Source of the DNA: a bacterium
GTDB lineage: Bacteria > Zixibacteria > MSB-5A5 > GN15 > FEB-12
Reading direction: 5' to 3'
NCBI GenBank assembly: GCA_030619425.1
Contig: JAUXBJ010000203.1
Coordinates: forward strand, 1 to 5,004
Length of the DNA: 5,004 bases
Position numbers and translations under genes: made by a program. This document shows positions 1 through 5,004 of the stretch, piece by piece (position 1 is the first letter of the stretch; the number at the start of each line of letters is the position of its first letter). Below the pieces are notes generated by a model. That model was given only the letters and a program-made list of their open reading frames with translations. It did not search any database and had not been told where the DNA came from.

Positions 1-559
1 CCTCCGGCTGATATTTCGCCAGCAATCTTTCCTTCAGAAGCTTGCGGGCGCGAAAAAGATAGCTCTTGACCGTGCCCTCCGGCAGCTTCATGATATCGCC
101 GATCTCCCGGTAGGTCATCTCATCAAGGTGGTACAGGGTCACGATTGTTCGGAACTGCGCAGGCAACCCGGCAATCTCGTGACGCAGCCGGGCCGAGCGT
201 TCCTGATCCTCGGTATACTCGTCCGGTCGCACCGCTGATCCGATGACACTATCGACTGTCTCACCTTCCCGACAGAGATCTTCATATAGCGGGACCTTCT
301 TCTTCTCCAGATAGTTCAGACATCGGTTATAAGCCACGCGGCCGATCCAGGTGGATAGTTTCGACTCGTGCCGGAAGCTGCCGAGATTCCGATGAATCTT
401 GATAAACACGTCCTGGCAAAGGTCGCGGCGATCCTCATCGTTCGGTATCATCCTGAAGACGATATGACTCACCAATCGCTGATACCTTTTGACAAACGCC
501 TCAAAGGCCTTGTGATCACCGGCCAGGATCCGTTCGATTTCCAAGTGGTTGTCGGCCAT
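1..559 (-). CDS. ECF-type RNA polymerase sigma factor (sigma-70 family), 3' end cut by window edge
   Basis: The visible 186 residues, read leftward from ATG at 559, form a nearly complete ECF sigma factor, which would direct core RNA polymerase to a small regulon. Sigma region 2 spans about residues 20-88: the segment with DLCQDVFIKIHRNL (46-59) matches the region 2.1/2.2 core-binding helix, and FRHESKLSTWIGRVAYNRC (62-80) matches the -10-recognition part. A linker rich in acidic residues follows (about 89-120). Region 4 covers about 125-180, with LPAQFRTIVTLYHLDEMTY (132-150) and the helix-turn-helix LPEGTVKSYLFRARKLL (159-175) for -35 recognition. ECF factors are usually 170-200 residues, so only a few residues are missing. 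No extra C-terminal domain is visible. The ribosome binding site is weak (GAG ten bases upstream); an ATG eight bases further upstream is out of frame. Any anti-sigma gene would lie beyond the left edge. The family is certain; the regulon is unknown. Confidence 0.95.
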   Translation of the reverse strand, partial: MADNHLEIERILAGDHKAFEAFVKRYQRLVSHIVFRMIPNDEDRRDLCQDVFIKIHRNLGSFRHESKLSTWIGRVAYNRCLNYLEKKKVPLYEDLCREGETVDSVIGSAVRPDEYTEDQERSARLRHEIAGLPAQFRTIVTLYHLDEMTYREIGDIMKLPEGTVKSYLFRARKLLKERLLAKYQPE

Positions 560-697
560 ATTTCCATTACTCAAAGGGTTTGACAGTATAGACGAGGGAA
601 ATGTTGCATAAGTTTCGGTTCTCGCGGCGCAACTTTTCGGCGCCTCCCCGGTCCGATAGGTAGATGATAGGCGGAAACACTGTGACGAAAGGAGCCA
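560..697. other. Divergent intergenic region between the sigma factor and the membrane protein genes
   Basis: This 138-base spacer must carry the promoters of both divergent genes. The minus-strand ECF-like promoter is described separately. On the plus strand a perfect TTGACA lies at 580-585, but nothing like TATAAT follows at 16-18 bases; CATAAG at 607-612 is 21 bases away, so the rightward promoter is unresolved. Two GATAGG hexamers (655-660 and 666-671) are 11 bases apart, about one helical turn, just upstream of the rightward ribosome binding site, and could be a regulator site. This last point is speculative. Confidence 0.4.
585..616 (-). promoter_or_regulatory. Candidate ECF-type (autoregulatory) promoter of the sigma factor gene
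   Basis: On the minus strand GAAAC (616-612) is followed after 17 bases by CGTC (594-591). This is the general layout of ECF-dependent promoters: an AAC-containing -35 element and a CGTC-type -10 element. Transcription would start near 584, giving a leader of about 25 bases before the ATG at 559. ECF sigma genes are often autoregulated, which fits. TATACT (590-585) overlaps the downstream side and could instead be a housekeeping -10 element, but its matching -35 hexamer is poor. Confidence 0.5.
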
Positions 698-1054
698 ATG
701 ATGCAAAACCCGGAAATTATCATAGTACCCGTGATATTCGGTGTATTTGGGTGGATCGTGAAGATGGTCCTCGACGCACGCACGCGTAACAGATTGATCG
801 ACAAAGGTTTAGTCGAAGATGGAATCAAGAACCTCTATCCCAGGATAGTCTCACCGGCCCTGTCAAACCTCAAATGGGGCTTGGTGCTGATGGGGATTGG
901 GGTGGCTTCGATGATAAGTTTCTGGCTCCCGGATGTTATCTCTGAAGAAGGCACCCTCGGCCTGATCTGTATATTCGCGGGAATAGCCTTCTTGATCTAC
1001 TACGCCATCGCCAACCAGCGCGAAAAAGAGCAGCGCAACGGCCAGAGTAACTAG
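698..1054 (+). CDS. Small membrane protein, DUF6249-like
   Basis: This 118-residue protein has three predicted membrane segments: about residues 7-25 (IIIVPVIFGVFGWIVKMVL), 58-77 (LKWGLVLMGIGVASMISFWL) and 86-105 (TLGLICIFAGIAFLIYYAIA). A basic, amphipathic stretch lies between the first two (RTRNRLIDKGLVEDGIKNLY, 28-47), and the tail is polar and charged. The order helix, charged stretch with an LIDKGL-type motif, two further helices resembles the DUF6249 family from memory. Those proteins are of unknown function and often sit near ECF sigma genes. AAAGGAG at 688-694 is a strong ribosome binding site. Two adjacent ATG codons compete: 698 is only three bases from it, while 701 is six bases away, so the true protein may be 117 residues starting at 701. 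It is divergent from the sigma factor and closed by a terminator, so it is monocistronic. A role in envelope stress or sigma control is only suggested by position. Confidence 0.8.
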   Translation: MMQNPEIIIVPVIFGVFGWIVKMVLDARTRNRLIDKGLVEDGIKNLYPRIVSPALSNLKWGLVLMGIGVASMISFWLPDVISEEGTLGLICIFAGIAFLIYYAIANQREKEQRNGQSN

Positions 1055-1086
1055 CTTTCTGGATACAGACAGAGGCGGGGAAATAC

Positions 1087-1115
1087 AGCCGGGACTCAAG
1101 CTGTCCCGGCTTTTT
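1087..1115 (+). terminator. Intrinsic terminator of the membrane protein gene
   Basis: AGCCGGGAC (1087-1095) pairs perfectly with GTCCCGGCT (1103-1111) around a seven-base loop. The GC-rich 9 bp stem is followed directly by a run of five T (1111-1115), then CATTTT. It lies 33 bases after the stop codon at 1052-1054, the right place to end that transcript. Confidence 0.9.
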
Positions 1116-1129
1116 CATTTTCCCCATAA

Positions 1130-1150
1130 CAACACCTTACCAAGGTGTTG
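1130..1150. repeat. Perfect 9 bp inverted repeat just after the terminator
   Basis: CAACACCTT (1130-1138) and AAGGTGTTG (1142-1150) are exact reverse complements separated by ACC. There is no T-run on either side, so it is not an ordinary intrinsic terminator. It may be an operator, part of an interspersed repeat, or a stem that protects the 3' end of a transcript. Confidence 0.7.
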
Positions 1151-1200
1151 CACTTCGTTTGTGAGTTTTAGGGTGTCGAGTCTCTGCCCACAAGGTACGC

Positions 1201-1255
1201 CACCCTTCGACTCCGCTCAGGGTGACGTTGGGGGGGGAACGCTCAGGGTGACGTT
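1201..1255. repeat. Interspersed palindromic repeat with a partial second copy
   Basis: CACCCT (1201-1206) and AGGGTG (1219-1224) form a stem around TCGACTCCGCTC. The right half recurs: the 16-base CGCTCAGGGTGACGTT is present at 1214-1229 and again at 1240-1255, 26 bases apart. A run of eight G (1230-1237) lies between the copies. A palindrome of this kind (CACCCTTCGA...GCTCAGGGTG) is, from memory, common between genes in many environmental bacteria. The partial second copy could have arisen by slippage or duplication. Confidence 0.7.
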
Positions 1256-1270
1256 TCGGCAGTCCTGTAG

Positions 1271-1292
1271 GTCAGGTTCCTTGGAACCTGAC
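1271..1292. repeat. Perfect 10 bp inverted repeat
   Basis: GTCAGGTTCC (1271-1280) and GGAACCTGAC (1283-1292) are exact reverse complements separated by TT. The spacer is too short for a comfortable RNA loop without opening the inner pairs, so the symmetry could matter at the DNA level, or it may be an interspersed repeat. Immediately after it, GCAGAC occurs twice (1298-1303 and 1313-1318). Confidence 0.75.
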
Positions 1293-1427
1293 GGAATGCA
1301 GACACCAGGATCGCAGACGTCCTGCCATACGAGAACTTAGTGAAAAGCCCCAAGGACCGTCAGTGCGGGCGATCGAAGACACTCGTGTCGAAGGGAACGG
1401 CTACAGCTTGTGGAGCCACCGCCTCGA

Positions 1428-1575
1428 CGCGCGAAGCGCGAAAAACAGGCTTGCCTGTGTGAGCGGCAGATGTCCACATTTGCCGGGATGCGCCGGCGCC
1501 GTGATATCACCCACGGCCAAACAAGTTTGACCGTGCCACCCGCCCAAAGAAGTGGCTTGCTACCGCGAAGCGCGA
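1428..1575. repeat. Chain of back-to-back short palindromes bounded by a 12-base direct repeat
   Basis: Six palindromes follow one another with only 1-5 bases between them: CGCGC/GCGCG (1428-1440, three-base centre), ACAGGC/GCCTGT (1445-1458, centre TT), CGGCAGATGT/ACATTTGCCG (1464-1485, centre CC, one mismatch), GCGCCGGCGC (1490-1499), GTGATATCAC (1501-1510), and CACGGCCAAAC/GTTTGACCGTG (1512-1535, centre AA, one mismatch). A looser pair GCCAC (1535-1539) and GTGGC (1552-1556) follows. The 12-base CGCGAAGCGCGA occurs at 1430-1441 and exactly again at 1564-1575, bracketing the chain. The function is unknown: it may be a composite interspersed element, a structured RNA or DNA-binding sites. 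Confidence 0.7.
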
Positions 1576-1615
1576 GAATGAAGTCCTTGTAAATCAACAA
1601 GATACGAGATTTAAG

Positions 1616-1647
1616 TTGACTTTGAGGTGTGATTTTCGTAGTATAAC
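1616..1647 (+). promoter_or_regulatory. Candidate sigma-70-type promoter for the hydrolase/transferase operon
   Basis: TTGACT (1616-1621) matches the -35 consensus at five of six positions. TAGTAT (1639-1644), four of six, follows after a 17-base spacer; the overlapping TATAAC (1642-1647) is a closer -10 match but with a 20-base spacer. The surrounding DNA is AT-richer than the repeats before it. A start near 1652 would leave a leader of about 50 bases. Confidence 0.55.
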
Positions 1648-1690
1648 AGTCTGTTCGAGATCGGCAACGAGACGTAAGCTACTGGAAGAC

Positions 1691-1697
1691 AAAGGGA
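1691..1697 (+). promoter_or_regulatory. Ribosome binding site of the glycoside hydrolase gene
   Basis: AAAGGGA lies just upstream of the ATG at 1701, with four bases between GGG and the start codon. It supports this ATG, from which the protein begins directly with the family's N-terminal beta strand. Confidence 0.6.
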
Positions 1698-1700
1698 TAT

Positions 1701-3881
1701 ATGTTAGGCGTAATCGGCAACAAGTTCTCTATCGGCAAGGAGACATATCAACCGTTCTCGGTTGAGATGCATTACTTCAGAATCGACAAACGGTACTGGT
1801 CCATCTGTTTCGAACGAATCAAGCGGGCCGGGTTTCGCATTATCTCGACGGCAGTGCCGTGGAATGTCCACCAGGACGAAAGAAAACACCTCGATTTTTC
1901 GGGAGTTACTGATCCTTCCAAAGACTTGATTGTATTTCTCGAACTGGCCCGGGAGTTCGGATTCAAGGTGATTCTGCGACCCGGACCGATTGTACGTGGT
2001 CAGTTGGAGAATGGTGGTCTGCCAAAATTCGTCTTCAATGATCTCAAGGCCTTCGCGCGCGACGCCGCCGGACTGGAGCGGAAACTTCCCGACGATTGTG
2101 GCGTGGACGGTGGATACCTGCCGAGCTATCTGCACAAGACATACTTGTTCCATGTCAAAAACTTCTTCAAGAATTTCATCGAGATAACCAAGAATTACGT
2201 CCACCCGCGAGGACCGATTTTCATGGTCGAGTTGGACTACGAGACCTCCTTTGGTCGACTCCTGGAACCCGACAGTGCAGATTACAATCCCGAGATGCTG
2301 GCCGAGCACTATGGGCCTTTCCTGGAGAGCCTCTATGGTGACATCAAGAAGCTCAATGCGGCCTACCGCGAGAGAAACAGCGGTTTTGATTCGGTCGAAC
2401 CTCCCCGCAAGTTCAACGATCTGGAACCTAAGCAGTTTGTCAAAGTGATCGACTGGATGAAGTTCCGCCAGTACATTCTGGCGAGCTACCTAGAAATTCT
2501 TGAGGATATTTTCACTGCTTACACTGTCGAACCGCTGATCTTTCGTTCGCTCTATTTCCAGCAGGGCAGCCTCCTGCCGGCATTCAACCTGATTCCTGAG
2601 GATCGTGCCCCTTTCCTCGGCACCAATGTTTTCCCGGGCGGTAGTTATTTCGATCTGACCATGAAGGCTCGTTTTCTCCGCTCCGAATATGGATTTGCCT
2701 TCGCCACTTCGTTCTCCTCCGGTTCGGAGGCGCAAGATCCGGAGCGCGAGGAACTAATAGCTCCGATCGCAGCTCATCAGCGACGCTTTTACCTGGCCGC
2801 CAGCCTGGCGGCCGGTTTCAAGGGGCTCAATCACTACATGTTTGTGGATCGGGATCACTGGCACGGTGCGCCTTTGCACAATGACGGTACCATATCCGAC
2901 GGTTACAGCGTGGTCAGGGATTGCAATACCGCGCTAGCGGAAATTGGACTGGAAGACATGGAGTCGATCGAGCACGTGGCTGTTGTCGGCAACCGGCTCT
3001 ACAACTGGATGAGAATGATTTCCGGCAAGAAGCTGTTTCCTTATGTCCCTCGGCTGCTGGACGACTCAACCGCCGGCTTCTGTCGCGATCTGATGCGCCT
3101 CAAAATCAACTTCGGTGTCCGTGAGAACCGAGAGTGGGAGACCCTAAAAAACTACCGGCTGGTGTTCATCCCATCGACGGAGGTGATGGCGAAAGCAGAT
3201 CAGGAGGCCATCGTTGATCTGGTCAAGTCCGGTGTAACGGTGGTGATGTGTGGCTTGATGCCGCGCCATGACGAGCAAATGCGAGACTGTAAGATACTGG
3301 CCAACCATTTCCGCATCAAAACCACTGTCGACAACGGAATCGGTACCGCCCAGTACAAGAATATATCTTTCCCGACCTACGTCTACGGTTCGATCCGAAC
3401 CACCGACGACGCCAAGGTCAAGAAGTTGTGCAAGAACGGCGCCAAGCTGGTCGGTGTGTCATCGTCGCGCTTCAAGGGGAATCTGCATTTCTTCACCTTT
3501 GACATCGCATCCGGGGGCAACCACTCCAAGCTCTCGTTCCTGGAAACAGTCTTGCAGGGTGAGGGGATTGCACCCTTCGTCTATTGCAGCGATCCTTCGG
3601 TTGATATCGCTTTTCAGATGGGGGAGAAGAAGGGTCTGATGTTTGTAGTTGCGCCGCCGCCGGGTGATCTGTCCGACGGCATCGAGCGCGGCAGCAAAGA
3701 GATAATTGTGAAGGCCGACCTTAAGGCGATCGGCTTCAAACCTCCCCGCGTCAAACTCACCAACCTTTTTGACCGGGAGGAAGGCAAACCGATCCGAACC
3801 ACCGCCAAAGAACTAAAGGACGGCATCGCGCTTCAGGTCAGTTTTCCCGACGGGTACATTTTCCACGTCGAAAGGCGGTGA
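1701..3881 (+). CDS. GH35/GH42-like glycoside hydrolase (putative beta-galactosidase) with atypical active site
   Basis: This 726-residue protein is a clan GH-A glycoside hydrolase. The N-terminal TIM barrel (about 10-400) shows the GH35 landmarks PFSVEMHYFRI (18-28), AGFRIISTAVPWNVH (43-57), FGFKVILRPGP (86-96) with NGGLP (104-108), and GPIFMVELDYETSF (171-184), where E181 fits the acid/base position. A Rossmann-like domain like the GH42 trimerisation domain follows (about 424-545, with YRLVFIPSTEVM and GVTVVMCGLMP), then a C-terminal beta domain (about 590-726). There is no signal peptide, so it is cytoplasmic. Several usually conserved positions differ: WNxHE reads WNVHQ (Q58), the AEW segment after GPY reads RGQL, the Asn before the acid/base is Y180, and the nucleophile region reads EYGFAFATSFSSG (329-341), where I would expect a Glu near S337; E329 is the only nearby candidate. 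It may have another substrate or be inactive. It is first in an operon with the transferase gene 19 bases downstream. The fold is sure, beta-galactosidase activity is not. Confidence 0.85.
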   Translation: MLGVIGNKFSIGKETYQPFSVEMHYFRIDKRYWSICFERIKRAGFRIISTAVPWNVHQDERKHLDFSGVTDPSKDLIVFLELAREFGFKVILRPGPIVRGQLENGGLPKFVFNDLKAFARDAAGLERKLPDDCGVDGGYLPSYLHKTYLFHVKNFFKNFIEITKNYVHPRGPIFMVELDYETSFGRLLEPDSADYNPEMLAEHYGPFLESLYGDIKKLNAAYRERNSGFDSVEPPRKFNDLEPKQFVKVIDWMKFRQYILASYLEILEDIFTAYTVEPLIFRSLYFQQGSLLPAFNLIPEDRAPFLGTNVFPGGSYFDLTMKARFLRSEYGFAFATSFSSGSEAQDPEREELIAPIAAHQRRFYLAASLAAGFKGLNHYMFVDRDHWHGAPLHNDGTISDGYSVVRDCNTALAEIGLEDMESIEHVAVVGNRLYNWMRMISGKKLFPYVPRLLDDSTAGFCRDLMRLKINFGVRENREWETLKNYRLVFIPSTEVMAKADQEAIVDLVKSGVTVVMCGLMPRHDEQMRDCKILANHFRIKTTVDNGIGTAQYKNISFPTYVYGSIRTTDDAKVKKLCKNGAKLVGVSSSRFKGNLHFFTFDIASGGNHSKLSFLETVLQGEGIAPFVYCSDPSVDIAFQMGEKKGLMFVVAPPPGDLSDGIERGSKEIIVKADLKAIGFKPPRVKLTNLFDREEGKPIRTTAKELKDGIALQVSFPDGYIFHVERR

Positions 3882-3889
3882 GGGTCGAC

Positions 3890-3895
3890 AGGAAG
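3890..3895 (+). promoter_or_regulatory. Ribosome binding site of the gamma-glutamyltransferase gene
   Basis: AGGAAG lies five bases before the ATG at 3901, inside the 19-base gap after the hydrolase stop codon. It fixes the start so that the protein begins with a signal peptide. Confidence 0.65.
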
Positions 3896-3900
3896 CGGTT

Positions 3901-5004
3901 ATGCTTTCCAGAGAATCACGCGCAGCGGCATTTGTCTCGACATTTGTAACGATCCTGTTTCTGGTGCAACTATGCGGTTGTGCGGGGATCGAACTATCGC
4001 GCTACTATGAACGGGGAGTCGTGGTCACGGCGGCGCCTGTTGCCACGCAGGTGGGTGAGAAAATCTTCGCTGGGGGCGGGAACGCTTTCGATGTCGCCGT
4101 GGCGGTGGGCTTTGCCCTGGCCGTGGTTCATCCCGAGGCGGGCAATATCGGTGGTGGTGGTTTCGCTCTGATCCGTGATGGTCACAGTGGGCTTGTAGAG
4201 GCGCTCGATTTTCGCGAAACCGCCCCGGCCAGGGCATCTGAGCAGATGTATCTCGATGATGACGATCAGGTGCGCCCCGACGTTTCCACCACCGGTGCTC
4301 TGGCGGCGGGGGTTCCCGGCACAGTGGCCGGCCTGTACGAACTATGGCAGAGACACGGCTCGCTGCCCTGGGAACAGTTGGTGACACCGGCAGCGCAACT
4401 GGCCGATACCGGAGTCCCGGTAGACGATTACCTGGCTGCATCGATCGCCGAACACAGAGAAAGCCTGACTCAATTCGAATCCACCGCCGAACTGTTTCGG
4501 CCGGGGGCGAAGGCGCCAAGCGTTGGTGATCGTCTGCTGTTTTTGGACCTGGCGAGCACCCTGTACGCCATTGCTGCTGAAGGTCCGGACGGTTTCTATC
4601 GAGGGACGGTTGCAGACAAGATCGTAAGCTGCATGCAGGAGCACGGCGGGTTAATCAGTCACGAAGACCTGCAAGATTACAGGCCGGCATGGCGGACACC
4701 GATCGCCTTCCAATTCGACTCACTGACAATCTACTCGATGCCGCCGCCCAGTTCCGGAGGCATCTGTATCGGACAGATACTGTCGCTGTTGCAGCCGTAT
4801 GATTTTGCCACCATGTCGCCGCAGTCGGTCGAGTATATCCATCTCTTTGCCGAAGCGGCCCGGCTGTCGTATGCTGATCGCTCCGAACATCTGGGCGATC
4901 CGGATTTCTACGATGTCCCCGCCGGACTCCTGGCGCCACACTACCTGGCACACCGCGCCGACCTGATCCACAATGACCACGCCACACCGTCGCAGCAAAT
5001 AAGC
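3901..5004 (+). CDS. ggt: Gamma-glutamyltransferase, probable lipoprotein, 3' end cut by window edge
   Basis: The 368 visible residues are the N-terminal, large-subunit part of gamma-glutamyltranspeptidase. This enzyme removes or transfers the gamma-glutamyl group of glutathione and related peptides. Family motifs in order: VVVTAAPVATQVGEKI (40-55), GGGNAFDVAVAV (58-69), GNIGGGGFALI (81-91), LDFRETAPA (102-110) whose R105 matches the arginine that binds the substrate carboxylate, GVPGTVAGL (137-145), GPDGFYRG (228-235), YSMPPPSSGG (278-287) and YADRSEHLGDPDF (324-336). The N-terminus has a hydrophobic core (about 8-26) ending in LCGC, a lipobox-like site, so cleavage before C27 and lipid anchoring in the envelope are likely; the Cys at the -2 position is unusual, and a type I signal is the alternative. 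The family is about 550 residues; the autoprocessing threonine normally follows around residue 390, beyond the window, so activity cannot be judged. It is co-transcribed with the upstream hydrolase. Family assignment is secure. Confidence 0.95.
   Translation, partial: MLSRESRAAAFVSTFVTILFLVQLCGCAGIELSRYYERGVVVTAAPVATQVGEKIFAGGGNAFDVAVAVGFALAVVHPEAGNIGGGGFALIRDGHSGLVEALDFRETAPARASEQMYLDDDDQVRPDVSTTGALAAGVPGTVAGLYELWQRHGSLPWEQLVTPAAQLADTGVPVDDYLAASIAEHRESLTQFESTAELFRPGAKAPSVGDRLLFLDLASTLYAIAAEGPDGFYRGTVADKIVSCMQEHGGLISHEDLQDYRPAWRTPIAFQFDSLTIYSMPPPSSGGICIGQILSLLQPYDFATMSPQSVEYIHLFAEAARLSYADRSEHLGDPDFYDVPAGLLAPHYLAHRADLIHNDHATPSQQIS

Larger units (their letters stand above)
1116..1615. other. 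Gene-free, repeat-rich intergenic stretch
   Basis: No reading frame here looks like a real gene. The longest candidates (an 87-residue frame on the minus strand at 1337-1600 and a 60-residue frame on the plus strand at 1410-1592) run through palindromes, have biased arginine/serine/proline-rich composition and no good ribosome binding site. I see no tRNA, rRNA or recognisable riboswitch. The stretch holds several separate palindromes and short direct repeats, listed individually, and resembles the intergenic repeat deposits of large environmental bacterial genomes. Confidence 0.7.

Noticed and set aside
368..583. A 71-residue plus-strand frame opposite the sigma factor
   Set aside because: The opposite strand encodes the clear region 2 of an ECF sigma factor, so this is a shadow.
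580..612. A perfect TTGACA at 580-585 as a rightward promoter
   Set aside because: No acceptable -10 hexamer occurs at 16-18 bases; the nearest (CATAAG) is 21 bases away. It is not called as a promoter.
1130..1150. A second intrinsic terminator
   Set aside because: The stem is perfect, but no T-run follows on either strand and the loop is only three bases.
1410..1592. A 60-residue open frame on the plus strand inside the same repeats
   Set aside because: It is rich in Arg and Pro, has no domain or ribosome binding site, and overlaps the minus-strand chance frame. Nothing supports translation.
1337..1600. An 87-residue open frame on the minus strand (MLIYKDFILALRGSKPLL...)
   Set aside because: It runs straight through the palindrome chain, has low-complexity Arg/Ser-rich composition and lacks a convincing ribosome binding site. 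It is most likely a chance frame in a repeat.
1116..1600. A CRISPR array or tRNA in the repeat-rich gap
   Set aside because: The palindromes differ in sequence and spacing and there is no regular repeat-spacer pattern. No cloverleaf with a T-arm motif is visible.
1704..2309. A 201-residue open frame antisense to the glycoside hydrolase
   Set aside because: It is the complement of a strongly recognisable coding sequence and shows no family motif. Long antisense frames are expected in GC-rich genes.
4025..4519. A 164-residue minus-strand frame opposite the gamma-glutamyltransferase
   Set aside because: It is extremely rich in Arg, Pro and His, the typical composition of a frame shadowing a GC-rich gene.

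Overview
The window looks like a stretch of ordinary bacterial chromosome with moderately high GC. It holds four protein-coding genes (two cut by the window edges) and one repeat-rich intergenic gap of about 590 bases. The gene styles are an ECF sigma factor, a DUF6249-like membrane protein, a large clan-A glycoside hydrolase, and a gamma-glutamyltransferase with a lipoprotein-type signal. Together with the interspersed palindromic repeats, they suggest a Gram-negative environmental bacterium. A candidate phylum of the FCB/Zixibacteria type is my guess from memory of similar repeats; nothing in the window proves a taxonomic assignment.

Left part (1-1115): an ECF-type RNA polymerase sigma factor runs leftward from 559 and leaves the window near its C-terminus. 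It is preceded by a good candidate ECF-type promoter on its own strand, so autoregulation is plausible. Divergent from it, across a 138-base spacer, is a small membrane protein of about 118 residues with three predicted membrane helices. A strong intrinsic terminator closes that gene.

Middle (1116-1700): no convincing gene. The stretch is packed with short perfect or near-perfect palindromes and short direct repeats, and ends in a plausible sigma-70 promoter that reads into the next operon.

Right part (1701-5004): a probable two-gene operon. First is a 726-residue cytoplasmic GH35/GH42-like glycoside hydrolase with several substitutions at positions normally conserved in the active site. It is followed after 19 bases by an exported, probably lipid-anchored gamma-glutamyltransferase, truncated by the window edge before its autoprocessing threonine. 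The hydrolase would act inside the cell on a galactoside or similar oligosaccharide, if active at all. The transferase would act in the envelope on glutathione or other gamma-glutamyl compounds. No direct metabolic link between the two is evident.

I did not find a clearly undescribed system. The most interesting items are the unusual active site of the hydrolase and the chain of back-to-back palindromes upstream of it.
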